Notes: generated by a model from the sequence alone, not told the origin. Counted from the first letter of the stretch, positions 50,768 to 59,844 are shown. The stretch: 64,000 nt of DNA from Streptacidiphilus sp. P02-A3a (GCF_014084105.1 NZ_CP048289.1:248001-312000), one strand, 5' to 3'. Program-made: numbers and translations.

Positions 50768-51511
50768 GGCGTCGCCACGGCCACGGCCGCGCTACTAGCG
50801 GCCGCCGCTCTGGCCTCGACGCTCGCTCTCGCCTCGACGCTCGCTCTCGCGGCTGCCGGGACAGCCGCGGCCGAGCAGCCGTCCCAGGGCAACGGGCCGT
50901 CCGTCACCATCACCGGTCCTACTGGGCTCCAGGTCGGTGGCTCCTGGGGTGAGTGGACGATCCAGGCGAAGAACCCGGGTGCCGTTAAGGACAGCACGGA
51001 CCGGATGATGTTCGAGGCCGGTTCAGGTGATGACACCCGGCAAATACAGTTCGACTACCGTCCGGGGACCACGGGCGCATGGAGGCCGATGCCGCTCAAG
51101 TGGACCCAGATAAGCAGCAACCCGAGCTTCCCGCTCTACGACGGCTCCTTCTACTTCGATGGTGGCGCCGTCCTGGGCCTTGCCCCGCACGGCACCAGGA
51201 CCTTCCAGATGCTGGCCCGCCGCGTGGCAACCTCGGCAGAGACGCAGCCCTTCGACGCCGATCTCACCGCCGGGCTGACGCCCGACCTCCACGCGGATCA
51301 GGACGGGAACCTCACCGCGAGGGCGGACATCAGCGTCGCGCCCCTCGGTTTGAGCACGGAGATCAGCGGGCTACCGACGAACATCCCCGCCGACGGCAAG
51401 CCTCTGCGTCTGACAGTGGCTCAGGCCCCCTGTTCGTCCGCGGGGCCGCAACCGGGAGCAGGCACGCAGAGGGTCCGCGCCGTCCAACGGTGCGGGCCCT
51501 CTGGCCTGTAG
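50768..51511 (+). pseudogene. Secreted Ig-like domain protein, 5' end disrupted
   Basis: After a TAG at 50765 the frame reads a signal-peptide-like stretch (ATAALLAAAALASTLALASTLALA) of which no start codon precedes the hydrophobic core. The mature part has GPSVTITGPTGLQVGGSWGE and QIQFDYRPGTTGAWRPMPLKW, like Streptomyces surface/secreted Ig-like proteins. A GTG at 50745 in another frame (peptide MRDSNERRASPRPRPRY) could be the original start before a frameshift. The 18-bp unit GCCTCGACGCTCGCTCTC is duplicated in the signal region (50813-50848). The C terminus (from about 51430) turns into Cys/Pro/Gly-rich sequence and appears cut short as well. Confidence 0.55.
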
Positions 51512-51532
51512 AGGATGCGAGATCCGAACGCG
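51501..51532 (-). other. Degenerate tRNA 3'-end-like sequence
   Basis: This 32-base stretch matches 60455-60486, which covers the T-arm and acceptor end of the tRNA-Ser fragment, at 25 of 32 positions. On the minus strand it contains GTTCGGATCTCGCATCCTC, resembling a T-loop and acceptor strand. The similarity ends at the T-loop. It may be an old attachment-site scar, or chance. Confidence 0.35.
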
Positions 51533-51826
51533 CCGCATCGCCTGGACCGGCGCCGGACCCGCCGAAAGCCCCGCAGTGCGGCGGGCGGGGAGGACATCTG
51601 CAGGGATCACATCTGGCCAACCTCGGATCATCACCCGATGATATGGCGTAAATCTTCTTGACTTGCGCTCAAATTCGGTGGAAACCTGCACTCTCGAAGC
51701 CAGAAAGCCCCAAAACTCCGCCGGGTATCGCCGACTGTGGACGTATCCCTCCGTCGTCCATGCATTCCGGCGCGTGCTGTCCGCCACGCGCCGCGTACCG
51801 CATCCCACGACCACGGAAGCTGGCAT

Positions 51827-54313
51827 ATGTTCTCGACATCCCTCCCCCGACGATGGGTGGCGCTCGCTGCTGCCTTCATGCTGACGGCAGCGCTCGCCAT
51901 CCTCGCGTTCAGCGCCGCGCCCGCGCGCGCGGCCACGGTCGAGCCCTGCGACATCTACGCCTCGGGCGGCACTCCGTGCCAGGCGGCCTACAGCACCACC
52001 CGGTCGCTGTTCGAGGCGTACGACGGGCCGCTCTACCAGGTCCAGCGCGCCTCCGACTCGACCTACCTCAGTGTCGGCCTGGAGTCGACCGGCGGGGTCG
52101 TCAACGTGGCGCCCGAGAACGCGTTCTGCGCCGGGACGACGTGCACCATCACCGAGCTGTACGACCAGTCCAGCAACGCCAACAACATGCCGATCTCGCC
52201 GGGTACTTCCTGCTCGGGCTGCAGTGGCGGGAACGCGGGCCCCGGCCCCGGCGGCGCGGACATCGGTGCCCCCGCCGAGGCGCTGCCGGTGTACGTCGAC
52301 GGCCAGCCGGCGTACGGGATCGACTTCGACAAGATGGGTGTCGGCTACCGCGACAACGCCGCCCGTAACCTGCCCACCGGATCCGAGGCCGACGGCCTGT
52401 ACGAGGTCACCTCCTCCAACCTCACCGACAGCAGCTGCTGCTTCGACTTCGGTCAGGGCGAGGCCAACGACTCCGACGACGGCAACGCGACCATGAACGC
52501 GATCTACTACGGCACGGACTGCTGGACCGGCAACTGCACCGGCCCCGGTCCCTGGGTCGGCGCCGACATAGAGAACGGCATGTACTTCAGCAATACCGGG
52601 GCGAACCCGACGGCCTACCCGAGCGAGAACGGCACGTTCCTCAGCGCGTGGGAGGAGAACAACGGCTCGACCAACATGACCTTGCAGTACGGCAACGGCC
52701 AGTCGGGCGGTCTCATCCAGACCTATTCGGGGGCGCTGCCGAGCGGCTACAACCCGATGAAGACCCAGAGCTCCATCGAGCTCGGCACCGGCGGCGACAA
52801 CACGAGCCTGGGCGACGGACAGTTCTTCGAAGCCGCCGACGTCTCCGGTTTCCCGTCCCAGGCCACCCAGAGCGCGGTGCAGGCGAACATCGTCGCCGCC
52901 GGGTACAGCCTCACCCCGGCGGGCGAGGCCCCCTACGGTGGCACCGCCGCCGAGGTGCCCGGCACCGTACAGGCCGCCAACTACGACACCGGCGGACCGG
53001 GCGTGGCCTACAACGTCGCCTCGACGAACGGCACGGCCGACAGCTACCGCAGCGACGGGGTCGACCTGGAGGCGACCGGCGACACCACCGGTACGACCGG
53101 CACGGGCGCGGGCTACGACCTGGGCTGGACGGGCAGCGGGCAGTCGTTCCGGTACACGGTCAACGCGGCCGGTGCCGGTACCTACACGGTGGGTCTGCGG
53201 GTCGCCTCTCCCAACGGCGTCACCGACGCCCTGCACCTCGCGAACCTCTCGGGCACCAACCTGTCCGGTGACATCAGCATCCCCGCCACCGGGGGCTGGC
53301 AGAACTGGACCACGGTGAATGCCACCGTCACCCTGCCCGCGGGCACCCAGACACTGGTCGTGGACCAGGACAACGGCGGTTGGAACATCCACTCCATGAA
53401 CTTCGCCGCCTCCGGCGTCACCTCCTCCTGGTTCGAGGTGGTCAACCAGGCATCGGGCCTGTGCGCGAGTGCCGCCGGGGGTTCGACCGCCAACGGCACC
53501 GCCGTGGAGCAGTTGGCCTGCACCGGCGCGGCCAGCCAGCTGTGGAAGTTCGTACCGACCTCGGTCAGCGGGAACTACGACGTGGTCAACGACAACGCCC
53601 AGTCCGAGGACGAGACCTGGAACATCACCGGCGGCGTGGGGGCCACCGCCCCGGGGGACACACTGCAGACCTGGAACTACGGCGGGACCGGCAACACCAA
53701 CGCCCTGTTCGCCGCCCAACTCGGCTCCTCGGGCTACTACACCTTCGTGGCCGACAACTCGGGCCTGTGCCTGGCCGCCCCATCCACCAGCAGCGGAGCC
53801 CAACTCGACCAGAACACCTGCAACAGCAGCACAGCCCAGGCGTTCAGCCTGGTGCCCAACTCCGGTATCGACACCTCGTCGTGGTTCGAGGTGGTGAACG
53901 AGGGCTCCGGCCTGTGCGCGAGCGCCGCCGGGGGTTCGACCGCCAACGGCACCGCCGTGGAGCAGTTGGCCTGCACCGGCGCGACCAGCCAGCTGTGGAA
54001 GTTCGTACCGACCTCGGTCAGCGGGAACTATCAGGTACTCAACGACAACGCCCAGTCGGAGGGCGAGAGTTGGAACATCACCGGGGGAGTGGGGGCCACC
54101 GCCCCGGGGGCCGCGCTGGAAACCTGGAACTACGGCGGGACCGGCAACACCAACGCGCTGTTCGCCGCGGGCCTGCAGTACTCCGGCTACTACTCCTTCG
54201 TCGCCGACAACTCCAGCCTGTGCCTGGGAGCTCCCGCCACCAGCGGCGGCGCTCAGCTCGGGCAGTACACCTGCGACGGAACCGCGTCCCAGGCGTTCAG
54301 CCTGGTGCCATGA
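51827..54313 (+). CDS. Secreted GH54-like alpha-L-arabinofuranosidase with CBM and two ricin domains
   Basis: An 828-residue exported protein: signal peptide (LAAAFMLTAALAILAFSAAP, cleavage near ARAA, about residue 36), a GH54/ABFB catalytic-like region (about 37-365: CDIYASGGTPCQAAYSTTRS, YDQSSNANNM, GIDFDKMGVGYRDN, CCFDFGQGEANDSDD), a CBM6/35-like module (about 375-525: VQAANYDTGGPGVAYN) and two ricin-type lectin repeats (about 535-680 and 686-828) with QLWKFVP words. GH54 enzymes cut arabinose side chains from hemicellulose. ATG 51827 has GGAAG at 7 nt. Further Met residues upstream in frame are non-signal sequence. Confidence 0.86.
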   Translation: MFSTSLPRRWVALAAAFMLTAALAILAFSAAPARAATVEPCDIYASGGTPCQAAYSTTRSLFEAYDGPLYQVQRASDSTYLSVGLESTGGVVNVAPENAFCAGTTCTITELYDQSSNANNMPISPGTSCSGCSGGNAGPGPGGADIGAPAEALPVYVDGQPAYGIDFDKMGVGYRDNAARNLPTGSEADGLYEVTSSNLTDSSCCFDFGQGEANDSDDGNATMNAIYYGTDCWTGNCTGPGPWVGADIENGMYFSNTGANPTAYPSENGTFLSAWEENNGSTNMTLQYGNGQSGGLIQTYSGALPSGYNPMKTQSSIELGTGGDNTSLGDGQFFEAADVSGFPSQATQSAVQANIVAAGYSLTPAGEAPYGGTAAEVPGTVQAANYDTGGPGVAYNVASTNGTADSYRSDGVDLEATGDTTGTTGTGAGYDLGWTGSGQSFRYTVNAAGAGTYTVGLRVASPNGVTDALHLANLSGTNLSGDISIPATGGWQNWTTVNATVTLPAGTQTLVVDQDNGGWNIHSMNFAASGVTSSWFEVVNQASGLCASAAGGSTANGTAVEQLACTGAASQLWKFVPTSVSGNYDVVNDNAQSEDETWNITGGVGATAPGDTLQTWNYGGTGNTNALFAAQLGSSGYYTFVADNSGLCLAAPSTSSGAQLDQNTCNSSTAQAFSLVPNSGIDTSSWFEVVNEGSGLCASAAGGSTANGTAVEQLACTGATSQLWKFVPTSVSGNYQVLNDNAQSEGESWNITGGVGATAPGAALETWNYGGTGNTNALFAAGLQYSGYYSFVADNSSLCLGAPATSGGAQLGQYTCDGTASQAFSLVP
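53430..54175 (+). repeat. Intragenic duplication of the ricin-domain DNA
   Basis: DNA from about 53430 is repeated 453 bp (151 codons) later, from 53883. Long stretches are identical, for example around 53470-53570 versus 53923-54023 (the segment encoding CASAAGGSTANGTAVEQLAC). The duplication keeps the frame and adds a second lectin module. Confidence 0.9.
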
Positions 54314-54330
54314 GCGCAGGGCGGCCACCC

Positions 54331-54412
54331 GGTCCCGCAACGGCGGGACCAACCGGCAACGGGCAGTAGCTCCGGCCCCCGACCCCGGCCCCGCCGCGCG
54401 AGCGGCGGGGCC
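54331..54412. terminator. Two hairpins in the 337-bp gap before the membrane protein gene
   Basis: The gap 54314-54650 holds a short hairpin (GGTCCCG 54331-54337 with CGGGACC 54344-54350) and an 11-bp perfect hairpin with a 4-nt loop (54387-54397 with 54402-54412). Both suit termination of the GH54 gene and the convergent membrane gene. I see no gene in the rest of the gap. Confidence 0.7.
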
Positions 54413-54650
54413 TCCTCGCGGCAGCCGCGCTGCGATCTGCGAGGCGGTGTGCGGCGTCCGGCCGGGGCGTGGGTCGCGGTCCGCCCTCGGCCACCATGCG
54501 GACCGGCGTCCGGTGGTGCCCGGGCTGCCCCAGGGCCTGCGTGACAACTCCCGCCGCGCCCGCGACGCCCAGCGCGCACGCTCGCCGCGTGCGCGATCGT
54601 CGGTAATCGTCGGCGATCGGACTGTGCTGAACCGGGGCGGACGCAAGGCG

Positions 54651-55277
54651 CTAGCGGGCCGCGCCGACGAAGGTGACCATAGCCAGTACCAGAAAAGCCA
54701 CGATTCCGTAGCGGAACACCGATATGGCCGCCCGCAGATGACGATGGCGCTGGGAATGCTGGAGTATATCTGTCCACAGCTCCGCAGCCGCGTGCCTGAT
54801 TACCTCGTCGTAGCTCAGCGCCGATACCTTGCTGACAAAGCTGCTGCTACCGTCGACGGCCTTCAGGGTGTCGCCCCAGTTGAAAAGGAAGCGCGATGGG
54901 ATCTCGCCCGGATGAACCATCCGAGTGGTTTTGCGGGCGGCAATGGCGTCCACGCAGCTCCAGAGGCTGCGCAGGATCAGTCCGATGGTGATCGCCGCGA
55001 TGACTGCGAAGCATATCGTCCAGACCGGATGGCGATCGGGTGGTGCGGTCTGTAAGTGGTAGTCGACCAGGAACGCGGAGCCGGCCATCAGCACGGAATT
55101 CGCGCTGAGCAGGACGGAAGCGCGGGTGGCCGTCGAGGCGCGGAGCCGGTCGTACCGGTCGATGTGCCACCGGGTGAGTTCGATCAGTTCCTCGACCGGG
55201 ACCCGTCCGCCCCGCCGGGTTCTGGGGGGCGAGGCCTGACTGCCGGTCGTGGGGTGACCTCCCGCTGCACTCGTCAC
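54651..55277 (-). CDS. Pycsar-effector-like (PycTM-type) membrane protein
   Basis: The 208-residue protein has TM1 (about 54-73), TM2 (85-106), a soluble segment with FNWGDTLKAVDGSSSFVSKV and LSYDEVIRHAAAELW, then TM3 (184-205). A long amphipathic helix (EELIELTRWHIDRYDRLRAS) precedes TM1. This layout, with a tight TM hairpin, an FxxI/GD segment, a long helix and a final TM, resembles PycTM/Pycsar effector proteins, which lyse or depolarise the membrane on nucleotide signals. GTG 55277 follows GGAGGC. It is divergent from a TIR gene. No cyclase gene is nearby, so the assignment rests on topology. Confidence 0.6.
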   Translation of the reverse strand: MTSAAGGHPTTGSQASPPRTRRGGRVPVEELIELTRWHIDRYDRLRASTATRASVLLSANSVLMAGSAFLVDYHLQTAPPDRHPVWTICFAVIAAITIGLILRSLWSCVDAIAARKTTRMVHPGEIPSRFLFNWGDTLKAVDGSSSFVSKVSALSYDEVIRHAAAELWTDILQHSQRHRHLRAAISVFRYGIVAFLVLAMVTFVGAAR

Positions 55278-55332
55278 GGTGCCTCCTGCCCTTCGGTCAT
55301 CGCCGACTGGTCGAGCTAGCCTAGGCCCATTG

Positions 55333-55344
55333 ACGTGATCACGT
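55333..55344. promoter_or_regulatory. Palindrome in the TIR/PycTM divergent promoter
   Basis: ACGTGATCACGT is a perfect 12-bp palindrome overlapping a TTGACG element (55330-55335) in the 124-bp gap between the two genes. It could coordinate both promoters. The binding protein is unknown. Confidence 0.45.
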
Positions 55345-55401
55345 AGCGGCTTCGTAGAAACCGGTATCGGCCCTGTGCCGAGGACGCGACAAGAGGGGCA
55401 A

Positions 55402-55911
55402 ATGCCGCATATCTTTATCAACTACCGCCGGGAGACCGACGCCTACGCCGCCGCACTGCTGGACGAACTGCTTTCACACCGCCTCGGCCCGGATCATGTA
55501 TTCCGGGCCGGCCGGTCCATTGCCCCGGGCGCCGACTACACCCTGGAGATCGCTCGCGCCATCGCCTCCTGCGACGCGATGCTGGTGGTGGTGGGACCGG
55601 GCTGGCACGAACGTATTGCGGCGCGGTACCCGGACCAGGAGGACTGGGTTCTCTACGAGATCGAGAAAGCCCTGGAGGAGCAGAAGGTCATCGTTCCGGT
55701 GCTGCTTTCCGGTACCCCCCGGATAAGGCCGGGAGATCTTCCCGATGTGGTGCTTCCGCTGGCTTCCTTCCAGTACCTCCGATTCGACTACCGCAATACG
55801 GCGCGGGATGCCGCCTATATGTGCGAACAGTTGGAGCGCCGGTTCCCGGCGCGGACCCTGCGCTCACGCCTGTCCGCCACCCTCACCCCCCACCGCCCCC
55901 GCCAGCGCTAG
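55402..55911 (+). CDS. TIR-domain protein (candidate NADase effector)
   Basis: A 169-residue protein made almost entirely of one TIR domain: HIFINYRRETD (strand A and box 1, residues 3-13), FRAGRSIAPGADYTLEIARA (BB loop region), CDAMLVVVGPGWHE (strand C) and DWVLYEIEKALEEQKVIVPV with Glu86 at the position of the catalytic Glu of TIR NADases. There is no sensor domain; the tail is basic (RPRQR). ATG 55402 follows AGAGGGG. Bacterial TIR proteins deplete NAD+ or make cyclic ADP-ribose signals during phage infection. The divergent Pycsar-like gene suggests a defence pair. Confidence 0.85.
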   Translation: MPHIFINYRRETDAYAAALLDELLSHRLGPDHVFRAGRSIAPGADYTLEIARAIASCDAMLVVVGPGWHERIAARYPDQEDWVLYEIEKALEEQKVIVPVLLSGTPRIRPGDLPDVVLPLASFQYLRFDYRNTARDAAYMCEQLERRFPARTLRSRLSATLTPHRPRQR

Positions 55912-55985
55912 CCGGCGGGCCTCGGCGGACGTACCGTAGCCCTCCGCAGTGCCGTCAACGAGTACCTCTTCGACGGGGAGTCCGG

Positions 55986-57497
55986 TCAGCTCTTGTGCAG
56001 CACGATGATCGGGCCGTCCTCGGTGACTGTTCGGAAGCCCTCGGTGCGCAGCTTCGCCAGGTAGGGCGGGATGTCGGCGGGGCCGATCGGGCATTCCGGG
56101 TTGGTGGTGTCCACTGCGGCCCAGTCCCCCCGGTCGACATCGGACCCCACGAGGGTGACGGTGTCGCGGGATGCCAGGGGGATGACCAGATTGTTGGTCG
56201 CCCTGACCTCGACGCCGGAGGGTATGACGGCAAGGGCGGTGTGCACGTCGGCGACCCAGGAGGGTTTGGCGGTGAAGGCGTCGGCGGACATCCAGGCGTA
56301 GATCTGCCGGTGCCGGTCGATGTGGAGCGTCACGGCCAGCGAGCACAGGGCAAGGCAGGAGCCTGCCAGCACCGGGAGCCACTCGCGGTTGAGCCCGGGC
56401 AGGAAGCGGCGCAGCAGGCGGACGACGCGCTGGAGGCCGTCGACCGCGCCGATGAAGGTGATCGCCATCAGCGGCATGTCGTAGTAGAGGTCGTCCGACC
56501 ATTCGGTGCTCCGCGAGGAGAGCATGCGGGTGACCATCATCGGCGCTCCCAGCAGGGCGATCGGCGACGCCAGGCACATGAACGCGACGGGTGCCAGCAG
56601 GTCCAGCCAGTCGTTGCGTTTGACCGGGTTGTCGAACAGCAGGTGCAGGCCGAGGCGCGGATGAGTGGCCAACTGCCGGATCAGCTGGTCCATGTTGTTC
56701 GCGTGCAGGTTGGCCGCGTAGTCGGCGGCGTAGGTGAAGCCGTCCGGGTTGTAGTGCGGGATGATCACGTCCACGGTGAGCAGGAACATCCCCACACCCC
56801 AGACGAACAGGGCGAGCGCGTGCCGCCATTTGCGGTTGATCAGCGCCCAGATGCCGAACATCGCGACCATGGCCCCCATGTCCTCCTTCACGAAGACACC
56901 GCAGGCGATGATCACCGAGGCAGCTGTCCATCGCTTCGCGAGAGCCCGCTCCAGCGCCCAGGCAATCAGTGGGGCACCGAACATCACCTCGTGCACCGGG
57001 AAGGCGACTGAGCCCTGGATGCCCATGCCGGCCAGGTAGGCGGTGGTGATGCCGGCGGCTGTCCAGCGCCCCCAGGCCCTGCGGACCACCAGGTAGACGG
57101 GTATCGCCGAACTGCAGAGCAGCAGCACCTGGGCGAAGACCAGGGTCAGCGGGGAGTTGTGGACCCACAGGGCCGGGGCCAGCAGCATGAAGACCGGCGA
57201 GAAGTGGTCACCGAGTTGCGGGAATCCCTTGATCGGGTCGGTGGGGAAGCCGTGGAACGCCCAACCCTCGGTGGCTTGGTAGAAGATCCCGAGGTCGCAG
57301 GCGCCGGTCTGCAACTGGGTGTACTGGTGGTAGGCGAAGATCGAGTAGACGGTGACAGCTGCGGCCACCAGCCAACTGCACGGACTGCACACCGCTCGGC
57401 GCACCAGCGCGGGGAGACGTCGCCGGAGCCGCAGTCCCACCCAGGCACGATCCTGCAGAGGTGGTATCGGTTGCTTGGGTGACTCCGTCAGGGACAC
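55986..57497 (-). CDS. DUF2079 polytopic membrane protein
   Basis: The 503-residue protein has about ten membrane helices (first at SWLVAAAVTVYSIFAY, residues 41-56) and the DUF2079 words ACDLGIFYQATEGWAFHG, DHFSPVFMLLAPALWVHNSP and PVHEVMFGAPLIAWALERA. A C-terminal globular tail (about 400-503) follows. DUF2079 proteins are thought to be glycosyltransferase-C-like envelope proteins, but function is unproven. ATG 57497 is the start. No partner gene is evident. Confidence 0.88.
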   Translation of the reverse strand: MSLTESPKQPIPPLQDRAWVGLRLRRRLPALVRRAVCSPCSWLVAAAVTVYSIFAYHQYTQLQTGACDLGIFYQATEGWAFHGFPTDPIKGFPQLGDHFSPVFMLLAPALWVHNSPLTLVFAQVLLLCSSAIPVYLVVRRAWGRWTAAGITTAYLAGMGIQGSVAFPVHEVMFGAPLIAWALERALAKRWTAASVIIACGVFVKEDMGAMVAMFGIWALINRKWRHALALFVWGVGMFLLTVDVIIPHYNPDGFTYAADYAANLHANNMDQLIRQLATHPRLGLHLLFDNPVKRNDWLDLLAPVAFMCLASPIALLGAPMMVTRMLSSRSTEWSDDLYYDMPLMAITFIGAVDGLQRVVRLLRRFLPGLNREWLPVLAGSCLALCSLAVTLHIDRHRQIYAWMSADAFTAKPSWVADVHTALAVIPSGVEVRATNNLVIPLASRDTVTLVGSDVDRGDWAAVDTTNPECPIGPADIPPYLAKLRTEGFRTVTEDGPIIVLHKS

Positions 57498-57644
57498 CAG
57501 GGCTCCACTTCACCGCATGAGCATTTCATGCGTTAACTACGACAATATGACTGCCGATCCGACCCTAGTGGTTTCGCGCCCTTAATCCATCCGATTGTTC
57601 GGGCCGATACCCCAGCATCGGTGCTCACAACGCAGTGGTGCTTG

Positions 57645-58132
57645 TCAGCCCATCACGGGACTGGCGCCGAAGATGACCTTCTCCTCGTACATGTCGCTCC
57701 ACAATGCGGTCAGACCGCCATTGCCGCCCCTGACTGCTTTGCGACTGCCCGCAGTCGGGAGTCAGAGGTGACGTGCGACGCGATCGCGTCGAGCTGGTCG
57801 GCGTTGTACTGGACATGCACGACGTCGATCTTCATCGCTCGCGACGCGGGGGCGGGCTTCGGCACCGTCGAGGCGACCGAGGACGGCGTCAGCGATCTGT
57901 TCGTAGTGGCCACGAACACCGTGTCGTCCGCCTGGTCCACCCACAGACCGGCGTAGTCGTCGCCGTCGGACCTCACGGAATCCGAGAGGTGCTGCAACTG
58001 ACCGGCCGCGAGGGTGGCCGGCGCTGGAGCAGCCTGGACGTCCGACGTGGTGGCGGCGAGCGTCGCAGCCACCGCGAGAACGGCCGTGGTCAAACTTAAT
58101 GCCGCCCGCAGTTTCATGCGCATGGCGCTCAT
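57645..58132 (-). pseudogene. Secreted hypothetical protein, probably frameshifted near its C terminus
   Basis: From ATG 58132 a signal peptide (MKLRAALSLTTAVLAVAATL, cleavage near VQA) and a short alpha/beta-looking domain (DDYAGLWVDQADDTVFVATT, VQYNADQLDAIASHVTSDS) run to a TGA at 57710. A shift of one frame there gives LTALWSDMYEEKVIFGASPV with a clean TGA at 57645, which continues the fold plausibly. The sequence resembles the start of secreted S1-type protease propeptides but has no protease domain. Frameshift or genuine short gene cannot be decided by eye. Confidence 0.5.
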
Positions 58133-58293
58133 ATGGAATCCCAAATTCCTAAACGCTATTGCCCGGCTCCGCGGTCAACCTAGTCGTACGACGCACGGTC
58201 CATCGGATGTGTGCGATATCTGTGATGCAGATCACTTTTTGGCGTACGACGGTTTGTCAACAGGTTGTCGTCGACGCGATTCGTGGAAGTCGT

Positions 58294-58782
58294 TCAGCTT
58301 CCCGCCTCCCAATCGTGAACAGCGCCGTGCTCAATTCCGAGGTGTGCGTCGGCGGCCGTCAGCTTCACGGTGTAGAGGCTGTAGCTGAGGTCCGCTGTGC
58401 AGGCGGACGCCTTGTGGATCTCATCGAGGACGGTCACCGTGACGGCGGTAGCCGTGGCGGATTCCGTGACTCCCTCCGGGACGACAGAGGTGCACCCGCC
58501 CCTGGTGACCTCGATGGTGAGCTCCTGATGGAGCCGGTCCTGCCTGACCAGAAGCCAGGGCAGACTGGCTGCCCCATCCGGGGCGTCCTGGACGACTTGC
58601 AGGGCCCGACTCACGGGAGGAAGCTCGTTCGCGGGCAGGAATGACGGAGCATCAGTACTGCTTCCCGCGCTTTGGGAGGCGCCACAACCGACCGCGCCCG
58701 CGGTGCAGAGAAGCGCAACCCAGACGACCCACGTTGCTCTGGCCAGGGACTCAAAGCTCTTGCGAGGGGCTCGCTTCATCAT
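58294..58782 (-). CDS. Putative lipoprotein
   Basis: The 162-residue product begins MMKRAPRKSFESLARATWVV with a hydrophobic stretch ending LLCTAGAVGC, a lipobox with Cys at about residue 38. After processing, the outer part has ANELPPVSRALQVVQDAPDG and two further Cys (GGCTSVV, ASACTADL) that may form a disulfide. ATG 58782 or 58779 follows AAGGA at some distance. No family recognised. Confidence 0.6.
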   Translation of the reverse strand: MMKRAPRKSFESLARATWVVWVALLCTAGAVGCGASQSAGSSTDAPSFLPANELPPVSRALQVVQDAPDGAASLPWLLVRQDRLHQELTIEVTRGGCTSVVPEGVTESATATAVTVTVLDEIHKASACTADLSYSLYTVKLTAADAHLGIEHGAVHDWEAGS

Positions 58783-59009
58783 CAGGGTCCGTCCTTCTGG
58801 TTGAGGAGTCTCCGCGCCTCGCCGCACTGACGCGATGTGGTCCGGCATCCCGTCAAATACGCAGCACGGTGCTCGGACGTTACAGCCACCGATCAGGTTC
58901 CCTGCGGGAATCAGCGTGAGCCGCTCGGCGCTGCAGACCAGGGGACGTGCCAGGCCTACGTCTGCCCATACGGGCGGGTGTGGAGGAAGCGAGATCGACG
59001 GCGGCCATA

Positions 59010-59210
59010 TCGAACAGGTACGCAAGGGCCAGCGTGATCGTCACCAGCAACAAGCCCTTCGGACGCTGGGGAGAGACCTTCGGCGACGAGACCGCCGCCG
59101 CCATGATCGACCGGCTCGTCCACCACGCCGAGGTCCACTCCCTCAAAGGCGAGTCCTACCGCATGCGGGGCCGCGAACTCGGCCACGCCCCCACCACCGG
59201 CAACGACTGA
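59010..59210 (+). pseudogene. istB: IS21-family IstB helper ATPase, C-terminal remnant
   Basis: SNRYARASVIVTSNKPFGRW and the following GETFGDETAAAMIDRLVHHA, EVHSLKGESYRMRGREL are the conserved C-terminal block of IstB. The AAA+ Walker motifs and the IstA transposase are missing. The sequence after the stop (59211-59300) still looks like IS21 3' DNA. Only about 65 codons remain. Confidence 0.9.
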
Positions 59211-59528
59211 ACACAACGAACGAGACCACACGATGGCCCACGATTGAACCGTTCAGGCCGGCCCATTTTCAGCCGTTGCCGACAAGTGAGACGGCAACTG
59301 GACGAGCGCTCGACGACCAGGTCTGACCTGCGGCGTCATCGGCGCTGTCGGCTGATCCGGCAGGGTCGCGCCCGCTGCGCGCGGGCTCCCCTCAGCGGTG
59401 CACTGGCTGGCTCGACCCACGTGGCGAAGCGACGTCGGCAGGCGCGGCAGGCGGGAACGCGCAGGGACTGCGCAACCGGAATGGAGCTGAACTGGCTGGG
59501 ACGGGCCATCGTCCTCGTCCGACCATGG
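59211..59528. other. Non-coding gap after the IS21 remnant
   Basis: No gene is supported here. The first part, around GGCCCATTTTCAGCCGTTG (59261-59279), resembles the 3' end of IS21 elements. The rest shows codon-like frames on both strands but no start signals. Confidence 0.5.
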
Positions 59529-59557
59529 CGTATCGCAATGCATTACACTGCGATACG
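59529..59557. promoter_or_regulatory. Operator of the Phd/VapC toxin-antitoxin module
   Basis: CGTATCGCA (59529-59537) and TGCGATACG (59549-59557) form a perfect 9-bp inverted repeat with an 11-bp spacer that includes a TACACT -10-like hexamer. It ends 8 bp before the antitoxin ATG, as expected for autorepression by the antitoxin or complex. Confidence 0.8.
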
Positions 59558-59565
59558 CTGACTCC

Positions 59566-59844
59566 ATGAAGACCATCACTCAACGGGAGCTCGCCGCGCG
59601 CTCCAAGGCTGTACTCGATGACGTGGAGGCGGGCGAGACCTACCACATCACCCGAAATGGCACTGAGATCGCCGAAGTGCGACCGCTCAGCAGCAGACGC
59701 CGCTTCGTCCCGGTGGAGGAACTTCAGCGGAAGTGGCGCCACGCGCCGCAGGTCGATGCCGCTCAGCTACGAGCGGAGGCAGACGCGTTCTTCGGTTCCG
59801 AGGACCGTATCGATGAGGACGGCAATCCGTGGGATCGCGCGTGA
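59566..59844 (+). CDS. Phd/YefM-family antitoxin
   Basis: The 92-residue antitoxin starts MKTITQRELAARSKAVLDDV, with EAGETYHITRNGTEIAEVRP as the Phd DNA-binding fold (residues 1-50), then an acidic toxin-binding tail (LRAEADAFFGSEDRIDEDGN). It overlaps the PIN toxin gene as GTGA (59841-59844) and has a palindromic operator upstream. Confidence 0.93.
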   Translation: MKTITQRELAARSKAVLDDVEAGETYHITRNGTEIAEVRPLSSRRRFVPVEELQRKWRHAPQVDAAQLRAEADAFFGSEDRIDEDGNPWDRA

